The translations under genes were made by a program, and so were the position numbers. Of a stretch of 64,000 bases of DNA, positions 17,625 through 28,168 are shown one piece after another. The stretch comes from Heliorestis acidaminivorans (GTDB taxonomy: Bacteria; Bacillota; Desulfitobacteriia; Heliobacteriales; Heliobacteriaceae): assembly GCF_008933955.1 (NCBI RefSeq), contig NZ_WBXO01000004.1, forward strand, positions 1 through 64,000. Reading direction: 5' to 3'. Within the stretch, counting starts at the first letter, position 1. The number at the start of each line of letters is the position of its first letter. The notes below the pieces were generated by a model. The model had not been told where the DNA came from, did not search any database, and was given only the letters and a program-made list of their open reading frames with translations.

Positions 17625-17631
17625 GGACTAA

Positions 17632-18510
<879 letters not shown>

Positions 18511-18558
18511 GGCTAAGAAAAGCCTAAGTAATTTTTATAGAGAAATGGGGTGTGGCCT

Positions 18559-20001
18559 GTGAGTGAACAACCAAAAGTCAGTCGGGAGATGGTCGATGAT
18601 GTACTATCGGCTTACCCGGAAAAAGCAAAAAAAATGAGGGCCAAACACATTGTCGTCAAGGATGAAGGCTGCACCACCTGTGCGATAAAGTCTAACTCCA
18701 AGTCGATTCCCGGTGTTATGACAGCCCGCGGTTGCGCTTATGCCGGATCAAAAGGTGTTGTCTTTGGTCCAGTAAAAGATATGATTCATATCTCCCATGG
18801 TCCAGTTGGTTGCGGTTACTATTCCTGGTCCACCCGACGGAACCTGGCTACTGGTGAAAGAGGGGTCGACAACTTCGTCCCCTTCCAATTCACCTCTGAT
18901 TTCACCGAAAATGACATCGTCTATGGCGGTGACAAAAAGCTAGAAACACTAATCAGAGAGATCAAAGAACTTTTCCCTAAAGTGAAAGGTATCTCCATTC
19001 AGTCAGAGTGTCCAGTCGGTTTGATCGGTGACGACATTGAATCGGTCGCAAGAAAGATGAGCAAAGAGTTTGACATGCCTGTCGTACCTGTGCGCTGTGA
19101 AGGCTTCCGTGGGATTAGCCAATCTTTAGGTCACCACATTGCCAACGACGCCATCCGCGACCACATGATCGGAAAAGTAGAAAGAAAAGATGTCGGTCCC
19201 TACGATATCGCCTTAATTGGTGACTACAACATCGGTGGTGACGCTTGGGCATCGAAAAAAATTCTAGAAGAAATGGGCCTCAACGTAACAAACATCTGGA
19301 CTGGTGACGGTACAGCAGAAATGTTACAAACAGCCCATCAAGTTAAGATGAACCTAATTCACTGCTACCGCAGTATGAACTATATCTGCAAACACCTCGA
19401 AGAAGAGTACGGCATCCCTTGGATGGAGTTTAACTTCTTTGGACCATCTAAAATCGAAGAGTCCATCCTAGCAATTGCTGAACGCTTCGACGAAAAGATT
19501 ATGAAAAACGCCAGAGCCGTTATAGCTAAGTACAAACCAGAGATGGAAAAAGTAGTTGAACAATACCGTCCACGCTTAGAAGGCAAGAAAGTTATGCTCT
19601 ACGTCGGTGGTTTAAGACCTCGACACATCATTGGAGCATACGAAGACTTAGGCATGGAAGTTATCGGCACAGGCTATGAATTTGCCCACAAAGATGACTA
19701 CGAACGTACAATTCCAGAGATGGGCAACGCCACAGTCATTTACGATGACGTAACAGCCTACGAATTCGAAGAATTCGTCAAACGCCTCAAGCCAGACTTG
19801 ATTGGTTCAGGTATCAAAGAAAAATATGTCTTTGAGAAAATGGCCGTACCTTTCCGTCAGATGCATTCTTGGGATTATTCCGGTCCCTACCACGGATACG
19901 ATGGCTTCCCCATCTTTGCTCGTGACATGGATATGGCTATCAACAGTCCAACCTGGGCTTTATCGAAAGCGCCCTGGAAAAAAAGTGCAAAGGAGGTGTA
20001 G
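18559..20001 (+). CDS. nifD: Nitrogenase MoFe protein alpha chain NifD
   Basis: NifD carries FeMo-co and shares the P-cluster with NifK. P-cluster cysteines are in [11 protein letters not shown] (Cys59), [11 protein letters not shown] and QSECPVG. FeMo-co is held by Cys in [11 protein letters not shown] and His in [27 protein letters not shown] holds the conserved Gln/His near the cofactor. The 480-residue length and these segments indicate the Mo enzyme rather than V or Fe-only forms. I place the start at GTG 18559, six bases after GGGGTG; an in-frame GTG at 18550 overlaps that site. Confidence 0.97.
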   Translation: MSEQPKVSREMVDDVLSAYPEKAKKMRAKHIVVKDEGCTTCAIKSNSKSIPGVMTARGCAYAGSKGVVFGPVKDMIHISHGPVGCGYYSWSTRRNLATGERGVDNFVPFQFTSDFTENDIVYGGDKKLETLIREIKELFPKVKGISIQSECPVGLIGDDIESVARKMSKEFDMPVVPVRCEGFRGISQSLGHHIANDAIRDHMIGKVERKDVGPYDIALIGDYNIGGDAWASKKILEEMGLNVTNIWTGDGTAEMLQTAHQVKMNLIHCYRSMNYICKHLEEEYGIPWMEFNFFGPSKIEESILAIAERFDEKIMKNARAVIAKYKPEMEKVVEQYRPRLEGKKVMLYVGGLRPRHIIGAYEDLGMEVIGTGYEFAHKDDYERTIPEMGNATVIYDDVTAYEFEEFVKRLKPDLIGSGIKEKYVFEKMAVPFRQMHSWDYSGPYHGYDGFPIFARDMDMAINSPTWALSKAPWKKSAKEV

Positions 20002-20004
20002 CCC

Positions 20005-21453
20005 ATGAGCATTGAATCCGCTTGCTGTAACAACAGCTGTGATAACAATACTATTTCCGAATGGATAAAATCGGATGAGTACAAAGAGAAAAACTTTAGC
20101 CGCGAAGCATTGACGATTAACCCCGCCAAAGCTTGCCAGCCTCTAGGCGCGATGCTCTGTGCCCTTGGCATTGAAGGCTGCCTTCCCTTTGTACATGGCT
20201 CTCAAGGTTGTGCCGCTTACTTCCGTAACAACTTGAGCCGCCACCTCCGCGAACCCGTACCAACTGTCTCTGACTCCATGACTGAAGATGCCGCCGTATT
20301 TGGTGGGCAAGCCAACATGATTGATGGTCTGAAAAATGCCCATGCCCTTTACCATCCAGCCATGATGGCAGTTTTCACCACCTGCATGGCCGAAGTTATC
20401 GGTGATGACCTAAAAGCCTTCATCACTAATGCCCGCAGCCAAGGTGCTATACCTGAAGACTTTCCCATCGCATTTGCCCACACGCCTAGCTTCGTAGGCT
20501 CTCATATTACAGGCTGGGATAACATGTTCAAAGGATTACTTCAATCCTTAGCAGATCCTCGCCACGGTAAATGGACAAACGGACGCCTCTATATCGTACC
20601 TGGCTTTGATGCCTATCCAGCTAACTTACGTGAATATCGTCGTCTCGTAAACGCCATGGGCATACCAGTAACCATTCTTCCTGATGCTAGTGAACCCATG
20701 GATGCTCCTCACACAGGAGAATATGAACTTTATCCAGGCGGCACGCCCATGTCCGAACTTGCTGATGCCTTGAACGCTTCTGGCTTCATCTTCATGCAGA
20801 AGTATTCAACGCTCAACAGCTTCAAGTTCGTTAAGAATGTTCAGAAGATCAACACTGAAGTCGTCACTATGCCTATTGGCATTAAGAACACAGATAACTT
20901 CTTGATGGCGCTCACCGAAATGACAGGAAAAGCCATCCCAGCTGAGCTTGAAAGAGAGCGCGGTCGTGCAGTTGACGCCGCTACTGACGCTCATCAATAT
21001 ATTCACGGTCGCCGCTTTGCCCTCTTTGGCGATCCTGACTTGCTCCTTGGTGTTACAGGATTCTTGCTCGAAATGGGTGGTATCCCTGTACACATCGTCT
21101 GTACCAACGGCAATGCCAAATTCCAGAAAGAAATGCAAGCACTCTTAGCAACCAGTCCTTTTGGAACAGAAGGCAAAGTTTACATTGGTAAAGACCTCTG
21201 GCACTTACACTCTCTCCTCATGACAGAGCCTGTTGACATGCTCATTGGAGATTCCCACGGCAAATACTTGGCCAAAGATGCCGGCATCCCCTTGGCCCGC
21301 GTAGGATTCCCACTTACAGACCGTGTCAACTTACACCGCTCTCCAATCGTTGGCTACCAAGGTGCTATCAACTTAATCAGCTTGATTGCCAACACCTTCA
21401 TTGAAGAGCTAGATAGAACTTGCCCTGACGAAAGATTCGAACTGCTCCGCTAA
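20005..21453 (+). CDS. nifK: Nitrogenase MoFe protein beta chain NifK
   Basis: NifK completes the alpha2-beta2 dinitrogenase. P-cluster cysteines are Cys44 (PAKACQPLGA), Cys69 (GSQGCAAYFR) and Cys127 (TTCMAEVIGDD). The protein has 482 residues and starts three bases after nifD with GGAGGTG overlapping the nifD end. The N-terminus MSIESACCNNSCDNN has three extra cysteines not needed for the P-cluster. It is shorter than proteobacterial NifK N-termini, as in other Clostridia. Confidence 0.97.
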   Translation: MSIESACCNNSCDNNTISEWIKSDEYKEKNFSREALTINPAKACQPLGAMLCALGIEGCLPFVHGSQGCAAYFRNNLSRHLREPVPTVSDSMTEDAAVFGGQANMIDGLKNAHALYHPAMMAVFTTCMAEVIGDDLKAFITNARSQGAIPEDFPIAFAHTPSFVGSHITGWDNMFKGLLQSLADPRHGKWTNGRLYIVPGFDAYPANLREYRRLVNAMGIPVTILPDASEPMDAPHTGEYELYPGGTPMSELADALNASGFIFMQKYSTLNSFKFVKNVQKINTEVVTMPIGIKNTDNFLMALTEMTGKAIPAELERERGRAVDAATDAHQYIHGRRFALFGDPDLLLGVTGFLLEMGGIPVHIVCTNGNAKFQKEMQALLATSPFGTEGKVYIGKDLWHLHSLLMTEPVDMLIGDSHGKYLAKDAGIPLARVGFPLTDRVNLHRSPIVGYQGAINLISLIANTFIEELDRTCPDERFELLR

Positions 21454-21480
21454 AAAAGCCACTCACTCATCATTTCGATA

Positions 21481-21563
21481 CAGGGACCTTACTCGACCTC
21501 GCTGTTTCTCCCTATAAGGGAACCCGGCACCCTCATAAGGAGAACAGCGGGTCACCCGGTCCC
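21481..21563 (+). other. Nested hairpin between nifK and nifE
   Basis: CGCTGTTTCTCC (21500-21511) pairs with GGAGAACAGCGG (21539-21550) with one bulge. GGGACC (21483-21488) pairs with GGTCCC (21558-21563) outside it and AGGG/CCCT inside. There is no T-run. It probably separates the structural-gene and assembly-gene parts of the message by processing or stability. Confidence 0.55.
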
Positions 21564-21602
21564 CCAACCATAAAGAGTAGAAGAGAAAAAGGGGGGATAC
21601 CG

Positions 21603-22961
21603 ATGTTTGTCAATTTATCAAAACTACATCTCAAAGAAGAATGTCCCCTAGAAGACAAAGGGGCACCAAAGCTTTGCATGAAAGCACTGCCTGGCGAAGG
21701 AGCTGAAAGAAGCTGTGCCTTCGACGGAGCTAGAGTGGTACTAATGCCTATTACTGATGCGGCTCACATCGTTCATGGTCCCATAGCTTGTGCCGGAAAC
21801 TCTTGGGACAACAGAGGTGCTCGTTCTTCCGGTCCTCAGCTCTATCGTCGAGGACTTACGACAGACCTGAACGAGATGGACGTCGTTTACGGTGGTGAGA
21901 AAAAACTCACCCAGGCCATCATTGAAGTTGCTTATACACACCAACCCAAAGCCATCTTCGTCTATGCTACCTGCGTATCGGCGCTCATCGGTGATGACAT
22001 TGATGTAGCTTGTCAAGAAGCGCAAAAAGAAGTTTCCGTACCCGTAATTGCCGTCAATGCTCCCGGTTTTATGGGCGACAAAAATATTGGTAACCGAGTA
22101 TCGGGAGAAGTACTGCTCCAACAAATTATCGGAAAAGAAGAGCCTGAAGAAGACCACCCCTTCGCCATCAACTTTATTGGTGAATACAACATCGCTGGAG
22201 ACTTATGGGGGATATTACCTTCCTTAGATGCGCTAGGCATCAAACTTCTCTCTTCTATCAGCGGCGACGCTCGCTTTGATGATATTAAAAAAGCTCATCG
22301 AGCTAAACTTAACGTCTTAGTTTGTTCCAAAAGCTTAACCAACCTAGTCAAAAAAATGGAAGACAAATGGGGGATGCCTTACATAGAAGGATCTTTCTAT
22401 GGCATCCACGACACCAGCGCAACATTAAGAGCTATTGCCCAAAAGCTAGGAGACCAAGACCTTATCGAAAGAACAGAACAGCATATTCAAGAACAGGAAG
22501 AAAAGACTCGTCAACTGATTGATAGATACAAGCAAAAACTTGCCGGAAAACAAGCCGTTTTATTTACAGGCGGCGTCAAAACCTGGTCTATGGTTACAAC
22601 TTTGAAAGAATTGGGTATTGAAGTTCTTGCCGGTGGGACACAGAACTCTACGCCAGAAGACTTCCTGCGCATGAAAGCCCTCATGAATCCAGAAGCAGAT
22701 ATCATTGAGGACACCAGCGCCGCTGGCTTTTTAACACTTATTGCAGAGAAAAAGCCTGACTTAATCGTCGCTGGCGGAAAAACCAAATATCTGGCCCATA
22801 AGACAAGAACACCCTTTTTAGATATTAATCACGGCCGTAGCTTGCCCTATGCAGGTTACCGAGGCATGGTCACTTTTGCAGAAGCCGTTCACCGTACCGT
22901 ATTCAGCCCCGTCTGGGAAAAGCTCCGTCAATCTTTTCCACCAGGAGGTGAAGCAAGGTGA
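21603..22961 (+). CDS. nifE: FeMo-cofactor scaffold NifE
   Basis: NifE pairs with NifN to mature the FeMo-co precursor received from NifB. The NifD-like sequence keeps the cluster cysteines in ERSCAFDGARVVLMPITDAAHIVHGPIACAGNSW and YATCVSALIGDD. It also has LFTGGVKTWSMV and the C-terminal INHGRSLPYAGYRGM, where NifD has its FeMo-co histidine region. Length is 452. ATG 21603 follows AAGGGGGG. Confidence 0.95.
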   Translation: MFVNLSKLHLKEECPLEDKGAPKLCMKALPGEGAERSCAFDGARVVLMPITDAAHIVHGPIACAGNSWDNRGARSSGPQLYRRGLTTDLNEMDVVYGGEKKLTQAIIEVAYTHQPKAIFVYATCVSALIGDDIDVACQEAQKEVSVPVIAVNAPGFMGDKNIGNRVSGEVLLQQIIGKEEPEEDHPFAINFIGEYNIAGDLWGILPSLDALGIKLLSSISGDARFDDIKKAHRAKLNVLVCSKSLTNLVKKMEDKWGMPYIEGSFYGIHDTSATLRAIAQKLGDQDLIERTEQHIQEQEEKTRQLIDRYKQKLAGKQAVLFTGGVKTWSMVTTLKELGIEVLAGGTQNSTPEDFLRMKALMNPEADIIEDTSAAGFLTLIAEKKPDLIVAGGKTKYLAHKTRTPFLDINHGRSLPYAGYRGMVTFAEAVHRTVFSPVWEKLRQSFPPGGEAR

Positions 22962-24247
22962 AAGCTCCGATCAAGATAAAACAGCGCCATTATAGTGGCA
23001 ATCCCCAGAAAAACAGTCCTGCACTCGGTGCCACCATCGCCTACATGGGCGTTGACGGCCTGCTAGCACTTTTGCACGGCTCACAAGGTTGCTCCACCTT
23101 TATAAGGTTACAACTCTCCCGTCACTTCAAAGAGCCTATTCCGCTAAACTCCACCGCTCTTTTGGAAGATACAGCCATCTTCGGTGGTTGGGATCATCTT
23201 AAGAAAGGCATTGCCAAAGGGGCCGATAAATTTAAGCCAAGAATTATTGGCGTCATGAGCTCTGGTCTAACGGAAACATTTGGTGATGACATGGTCAGTG
23301 CTTTATCTGCCATGAGACAAGAAAGAACAGACCTAGCTAAACTACCGGTTGTACTAACACGAACAGCCGACTATGTAGGCTCACTGCAGGAAGGCTACCA
23401 GCTAGCAACTTTATCACTACTTAATACCTTGTCTGTACAAAAAGTACCAGAAGAAGCCCAGACAGTCGCACTTTTCCCAGGAGCTCACTTCAGTCCAGCC
23501 GATGTAGAAGAACTGAAAGAAATCTTAGCACTCTTCGGCTTAAAAGCCTTAGTATTGCCAGATATCTCAACATCTCTAGACGGTCACTCTGAATTAGAGC
23601 CAGCCCCTGTAGTCCAAGGTGGCATTACACTAGAAGAGATTCAATTGATTCCAAGCGCTGTAGCCGCATTCTCTTTTGGCAAGAGCATGAATGTTGTCGG
23701 TGAAAAGCTGAAAGAAATGCACGGAATCGAGCACTTCAATATTACAACCCTAACAGGAATAGAAGCAGTTGATTCTTTCTACCTCAAACTTTCGCAAATA
23801 TCTGGCAAAGCCATACCAACACAGCTTCTTCGTCAGCGCAGTCGTCTTCTAGACACCTTAGCAGACTATCACGATCAACTAGCTGAAAAGCGAGTCTCTG
23901 TTGCTTTAGAATCAGATCACCTTCTCGCCCTGACTTCCTGCCTGACAGAAGTAGGTTCTCATATCAACATAGCCTTATCAGCTACACCATTGCCAGAAAA
24001 GCACATTCCAGAAGGTCTCCCCTTTGCCGTCGGAGACTTAGAACACCTCGAAGAAAGAGCGGCTGGCAGTCACTTGATTATTGCTAACTCTAATGCACGT
24101 CAAGTAGCCGGTCCTTGGAAAATACCACACCTGCGAGCAGGTTTGCCTGTATTTGATCGGGCTGGTGTTCCTCAGAAAGTGTGGATTGGTTATCGAGGAA
24201 CGCAACGATTCATTTTTGATGTTCTGAACACCATGACGACTCATTAA
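22958..24247 (+). CDS. nifN: FeMo-cofactor scaffold NifN
   Basis: NifN is the NifK-like partner of NifE. ALGATIAYMGVDGLLALLHGSQGCSTFIR near the N-terminus and MSSGLTETFGDDM match the family. The GTG start overlaps nifE by four bases (GTGA), preceded by AGGAGGTG, so the two are translationally coupled. Length is 429 residues. Confidence 0.94.
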   Translation: MKAPIKIKQRHYSGNPQKNSPALGATIAYMGVDGLLALLHGSQGCSTFIRLQLSRHFKEPIPLNSTALLEDTAIFGGWDHLKKGIAKGADKFKPRIIGVMSSGLTETFGDDMVSALSAMRQERTDLAKLPVVLTRTADYVGSLQEGYQLATLSLLNTLSVQKVPEEAQTVALFPGAHFSPADVEELKEILALFGLKALVLPDISTSLDGHSELEPAPVVQGGITLEEIQLIPSAVAAFSFGKSMNVVGEKLKEMHGIEHFNITTLTGIEAVDSFYLKLSQISGKAIPTQLLRQRSRLLDTLADYHDQLAEKRVSVALESDHLLALTSCLTEVGSHINIALSATPLPEKHIPEGLPFAVGDLEHLEERAAGSHLIIANSNARQVAGPWKIPHLRAGLPVFDRAGVPQKVWIGYRGTQRFIFDVLNTMTTH

Positions 24248-24267
24248 CGAGTGGAGGTGTACTTAAT

Positions 24268-24651
24268 ATGCGCGTAGCATTTGCATCGAGCAACCTAAAA
24301 AGCGTAGATGCCCACTTTGGCCTGGCAGAATCTTTCATCATCTATGATGTAACAGCCGACAAGATAGAGCAACTTGGTGTAACCGTTTGCCCTCCAGGAG
24401 AGGCTGGCGATGAAGACAAAGTGGAAAGCAAACTTAACCTGATCAAAGACTGTTCAGTCGTCTATTGCACACAAATCGGTGGCCCTGCCGCCGCCAGACT
24501 AGTACAAAAAAGTATTCACCCTCTTAAAGTACCTGAAGGAAGACCAATCCAAGAGGAACTAGAGCGTCTGCAGATTTTACTAGCTACCAACCCACCACCT
24601 TGGTTAGCCAAAAAAATGAAGAAAGAGCAGAAGGAGGCCTCAGCTCAATGA
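24268..24651 (+). CDS. nifX: FeMo-cofactor carrier NifX
   Basis: This 127-residue protein belongs to the NifX/NafY/NifB-C-terminal fold (MRVAFASSNLKSVDAHFGLAESFIIYDVT; YCTQIGGPAAARLVQKSIHPLKV). NifX holds NifB-co or the VK-cluster between assembly steps. It starts after GTGGAGGTG and its stop overlaps the ferredoxin start. Confidence 0.93.
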   Translation: MRVAFASSNLKSVDAHFGLAESFIIYDVTADKIEQLGVTVCPPGEAGDEDKVESKLNLIKDCSVVYCTQIGGPAAARLVQKSIHPLKVPEGRPIQEELERLQILLATNPPPWLAKKMKKEQKEASAQ

Positions 24652-24917
24652 GCAAGTACGTAACAGGTTTAACTTATGGAGGCCAAGAATGGACCCCAAA
24701 ATTTGTTCAAGAAATAGACCCCATGAAATGCATGGGCTGTGGGCGATGTGTAAAAGTTTGTGCCCAAGAATCCTTAGGAATTGAAATGTTTGAAGATGAA
24801 GATGACATGCAACGTATGGTTGCCATTATCTCCAATAAAGACGCTTGCTCAGGCTGTCAGGCTTGTGGCCGTGTCTGTGTCAAGCGCTGTCATACCTTTG
24901 AGCCAAAGTTAGCATAG
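24648..24917 (+). CDS. 2[4Fe-4S] ferredoxin of the nif cluster
   Basis: The 89-residue protein has two cluster motifs: CMGCGRCVKVC near residue 26 and CSGCQACGRVC near 64, with the extra cysteine in VKRCH. This is the FdxB/fdxN-type ferredoxin often found beside nifX and nifB, likely supplying electrons for cofactor assembly. ATG 24648 overlaps the nifX TGA (ATGA) and follows GGAGG. Confidence 0.92.
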   Translation: MSKYVTGLTYGGQEWTPKFVQEIDPMKCMGCGRCVKVCAQESLGIEMFEDEDDMQRMVAIISNKDACSGCQACGRVCVKRCHTFEPKLA

Positions 24918-25012
24918 AGCTTTGCGTTGTAATTAGTTTGCTTAGAAAAATTTTCTACCTAAAAAATTACAGATTTAATTTATAGATTTGACTAGAAAGA
25001 GAGGTGAAAAAC

Positions 25013-25849
25013 ATGGGATGTCAAGGTGGATCCTGTGATTCGAAAAAAAATCAATCCTTAGAGAATCATCCCTGTTTTTCCCCTCAGGGGCATGGAAAAA
25101 CAGGTCGAATCCACTTACCAGTAGCACCGGGTTGTAATATTTCCTGTGGTTACTGTGTACGCAAGTTCGACTGTGCCAATGAATCTAGACCAGGTGTAAC
25201 GAGCCGAGTTATCAATCCAGAACAAGCGCTTTGGCGTGTAGAAAAAGCACTATCTGGTCCTCTCGGAGATGCTCTAGCCGTGGTAGGTATTGCAGGGCCC
25301 GGAGAGCCTTTAGCTAATCCCCATACTTATGAGACTCTGCGGCTAGTAAAAGAAAAATATCCCCATATGATGCTCTGTGTTAGTTCTAATGGCCTCTTGC
25401 TATCAGAAAAAGTAGAAGAACTAAAAGAAATCGGCATTAGCCATATAACAGTAACGCTTAACAGCTTGCGTGCTGAAACGGGAGAGCAAATCTACCCTTA
25501 CGTCTTCTGGCAAGGTAAGAAATTAACAGGTCAAGAAGGAGCAGGTCTGCTCATCGAAAAGCAACTACAAGGCATCGAAGAAGCCTCCAAATTAGGCTTG
25601 CTCGTCAAAGTAAATACCGTTGTCATACCTGGTATCAATGACGGACAAATAGAGGAAATTGCATTAAAAGTAAAAAGTCTAGGAGCGGCCGTACTTAACT
25701 TAATGCCCCTCATTAATCAAGGAATTTTTGCCGACTTAGAACCACCGTCGGTGCTGGAAATGACCAAACATCGTCACAAAGTGTCAGCAATTTTACCGCA
25801 AATTGCGCACTGTCGCCAGTGTAGAGCCGATGCCATAGGACTTATCTAA
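25013..25849 (+). CDS. nifB: FeMo-cofactor biosynthesis radical SAM protein NifB
   Basis: NifB fuses two [4Fe-4S] clusters with a carbide carbon from SAM to form NifB-co. The radical SAM motif is Cys41-x3-Cys45-x2-Cys48 (GCNISCGYC). VGIAGPGEPLANP, TVTLNSL and the C-terminal CRQCRADAIG (further cluster ligands) fit the family. At 278 residues it lacks the C-terminal NifX-like domain. ATG 25013 is six bases after GAGGTG, and the preceding gap of 95 bases is AT-rich. Confidence 0.95.
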   Translation: MGCQGGSCDSKKNQSLENHPCFSPQGHGKTGRIHLPVAPGCNISCGYCVRKFDCANESRPGVTSRVINPEQALWRVEKALSGPLGDALAVVGIAGPGEPLANPHTYETLRLVKEKYPHMMLCVSSNGLLLSEKVEELKEIGISHITVTLNSLRAETGEQIYPYVFWQGKKLTGQEGAGLLIEKQLQGIEEASKLGLLVKVNTVVIPGINDGQIEEIALKVKSLGAAVLNLMPLINQGIFADLEPPSVLEMTKHRHKVSAILPQIAHCRQCRADAIGLI

Positions 25850-25866
25850 GAGTGGAGGTGAAGGCG

Positions 25867-27048
25867 GTGCATCGCCTTAATAATAATAAGATTGCTTTAA
25901 TGGATACAACACTACGTGATGGCGATCAAGCCGCAGGTGTTGCCTTTCGCAGAAAAGAAAAAGAAATTATCGCCAGAGCTCTAGCCGAAGTGGGTGCTCA
26001 AGAAATTGAAGTAGGCATCCCGGCGATGGGACCTGAAGAAGTAGAATCTATCAAAGCACTTGTAAAATTGAACCTCCCTCTACGAGTGTCTACCTGGAAT
26101 CGCTCTGTAATCAGTGATCTAGAAGCAAGTTTGCGCAGTGGCGTAACGGCTGTAGCTATTTCCATCCCTGCTTCAGATCAACAAATTGCTCGCAAGCTCT
26201 GTCAATCCAGAGAGTGGGCACTTGAGAAGCTAGGGCAAGCCATCTACTGGGCTAAAGCTAGAGGACTTTATGTAACAGTAGGTCTAGAAGATGCTAGTCG
26301 AGCCGACCTTGATCATCTGCTAGCCATTGGAAAAGAAGCAGAACGGTTAAAAGTAGATCGCCTACGCTTTGCCGATACCCTAGGCATCTTAGAACCGATA
26401 GGAACTTATAAAATCTTCTCACAACTAGCTAAGGAAATAGCCATACCTCTAGAAATACACGGGCATAACGATCTAGGCATGGCAACAGCTAACTCCGTCG
26501 CCGCTATACAAGGTGGCGCTGTAGCGGCAAGCGTAACACTCTGTGGTCTTGGCGAGCGAACAGGCAACGCTCCTCTTGAAGAAGTGGCTATTGCATTAGC
26601 TCAAAGCTGTCACATCGATTGTGGCATCAACTTTGAAAAGCTACCTTCGCTTTGTAGGCTAGTCAGCAAAATAACTCGTCGTCCCATTGCCTATCACAAA
26701 CCAGTCATTGGACGCTATGCCTTTACCCATTCCTCTTCTATTCACGTTGATGGTTTTCAAAAAGATCGAGCTAATTACGAAAGCTATCCACCGGAAAAAG
26801 TAGGACGCCGTCATCGCATCGCCCTAGGTAAATATAGCGGTCGCAAAGCTTTAGAGTCAGTCCTCGCCGAAGAAGGAATCAAAGTGTCAGAAAGAGAGCT
26901 TGATCTTCTACTACTGCAGGTTAGAGAGGCAAGCGAAGAGATAAAAAGGCCACTGCGACGCAGTGATATACTTGCTCTTTTGCCCTCTTCTGCCCTTGCT
27001 TTTAGCAAGTCAACAGATACAAGAGGAAATGAGCCTTGCTTTAATTAA
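25867..27048 (+). CDS. nifV: Homocitrate synthase NifV
   Basis: NifV condenses 2-oxoglutarate and acetyl-CoA to homocitrate, the organic ligand of FeMo-co. Signatures are LMDTTLRDGDQAAGVAF at the N-terminus, the metal-binding LEIHGHNDLGMATANSVAA near 195 and GLGERTGNAPLEEV near 225. The start is best placed at GTG 25867, six bases after GGAGGTG. Length is 393 residues. It ends the nif operon. Confidence 0.95.
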   Translation: MHRLNNNKIALMDTTLRDGDQAAGVAFRRKEKEIIARALAEVGAQEIEVGIPAMGPEEVESIKALVKLNLPLRVSTWNRSVISDLEASLRSGVTAVAISIPASDQQIARKLCQSREWALEKLGQAIYWAKARGLYVTVGLEDASRADLDHLLAIGKEAERLKVDRLRFADTLGILEPIGTYKIFSQLAKEIAIPLEIHGHNDLGMATANSVAAIQGGAVAASVTLCGLGERTGNAPLEEVAIALAQSCHIDCGINFEKLPSLCRLVSKITRRPIAYHKPVIGRYAFTHSSSIHVDGFQKDRANYESYPPEKVGRRHRIALGKYSGRKALESVLAEEGIKVSERELDLLLLQVREASEEIKRPLRRSDILALLPSSALAFSKSTDTRGNEPCFN

Positions 27049-27053
27049 CAGGA

Positions 27054-27141
27054 GTCTTGCAGTTATATAATGGCAATAGGGTTGTAATGACGCCGTTCGC
27101 TAAGGGCTTCATGGCTGTTCGCTCACTATGTCATTACAACC
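27054..27141. repeat. Dispersed element, copy 1 (after nifV)
   Basis: TCTTGCAGTTATATAATGG followed by GGGTTGTAATGACGCCGTTC and GCTAAGGG recurs after cooC at 30962. This copy is closed by an inverted repeat: 27080-27091 is the exact reverse complement of 27130-27141 (12 bases), giving a miniature-element look. Confidence 0.65.
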
Positions 27142-27207
27142 AGCTTATGCCTTCAAGTGCAAGAGTCGTCCTATAATTAATTGAAGATAAATTAATAAAA
27201 AACCATG

Positions 27208-27268
27208 AAAAGAACCCTAGCTAGCTAAGCTAAAGAATCAGCTTAGCTAGCTAGGGTTCTTTTATTTT
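27208..27268. terminator. Strong bidirectional terminator
   Basis: A 23-bp perfect stem (27208-27230 with 27241-27263) with a 10-base loop is followed by a T-rich run. It separates nif from the CO module. Confidence 0.92.
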
Positions 27269-27334
27269 TTTCGTAAAAGTTATAGACTACAGAAAATAAA
27301 AGCTAAACTAGGTACGTACCAAGAGGTGATGAAG

Positions 27335-28057
27335 ATGGGCAAAGAAGCAAAATATGAGAAAAAAGAAGAAAAAAAAGATGAGAAAAAAGAGCAGTCAGTA
27401 ACGAAAATGCATAGCTTACCTCTATTTGAGCAACTGCCAGAAGAGATTCTGACAAAGTACCTGAAGCAGTGGAATCGCCAAAAGGTAAGCAAAAAAGAAG
27501 TTCTCTTCTCCCCAGATAATGAAAATGACTTAATCTATCTTATCTTACAAGGTCGCCTTCGCGTCTACCTCAGTTACCCTAACGGCAAAGAATTTACCCT
27601 TACCATCTTAGAGCAAGGAGATATCTACAGCGGCCATACGCGCGCCTTCGGATTAGCTCTAGAAGATACAGAAGTTGCTTTAATCCCTAGAAAAGCCTTT
27701 CGCAAGCTATTGATGGAAGTGCCCGCTTTTTCTCTAGTACTTCTATCTGTCCTTGGAGACTCCCTCAAAAATGCTTTTAATATAATTGAGGATCTGGCTT
27801 TTCGAGATGTACAGACTCGTCTATTAAAATTTCTAATCAACGAAGGCGAACGAAAAGGTGTCCAAACCTTAGAAGGCATAGAAGTGTCTTTCGACTTAAC
27901 ACACGAAGAAATAGCTTCATTAATAGGAACAACACGTCAAACAGTAAGTCTTCTTTTTAACAGTCTACAAAAAGAAGGTCTCCTTCATCACGGCAAAGGC
28001 AAGGTATTAATAAAAGACCTTGAGCAATTAAAGCACCTTACCACAAAGATAGAATAA
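27335..28057 (+). CDS. cooA: CooA-type CO-sensing transcription regulator (CRP/FNR family)
   Basis: The sensor domain closely follows CooA: KEFTLTILEQGDIYSGHTRAFGLALEDTE resembles the Carboxydothermus sequence, with His101 at the haem-ligand position. The residue matching the redox Cys ligand of Rhodospirillum CooA is Ser99. The dimer helix (PAFSLVLLSVLGDSLKNAFNII) and the HTH (HEEIASLIGTTRQTVSLLFNSL) follow. An unusual Lys/Glu-rich extension of about 20 residues precedes the domain, where CooA normally supplies an N-terminal haem ligand. ATG 27335 follows AAGAGGTG. The cooS gene and a CooA-like operator lie directly downstream. Confidence 0.85.
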   Translation: MGKEAKYEKKEEKKDEKKEQSVTKMHSLPLFEQLPEEILTKYLKQWNRQKVSKKEVLFSPDNENDLIYLILQGRLRVYLSYPNGKEFTLTILEQGDIYSGHTRAFGLALEDTEVALIPRKAFRKLLMEVPAFSLVLLSVLGDSLKNAFNIIEDLAFRDVQTRLLKFLINEGERKGVQTLEGIEVSFDLTHEEIASLIGTTRQTVSLLFNSLQKEGLLHHGKGKVLIKDLEQLKHLTTKIE

Positions 28058-28073
28058 GTAATAGTATTCACAA

Positions 28074-28116
28074 CGTCGGCTTGCTGACATAAAAAAGCCT
28101 CTATTTATGGTAAATT
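28074..28116 (+). promoter_or_regulatory. CooA-type operator and promoter of cooS
   Basis: CGTCG-N6-TGACA at 28074-28089 fits the CooA half-site pattern TGTCR-N6-YGACA except for the first base. TAAATT at 28111-28116 can serve as -10, putting the operator centre near -41.5, the class II CRP position. Confidence 0.65.
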
Positions 28117-28168
28117 TTCAGACAAATAAATGTTATTGAGTTTATCATAAATAAGGGAGGGCTTTGAA

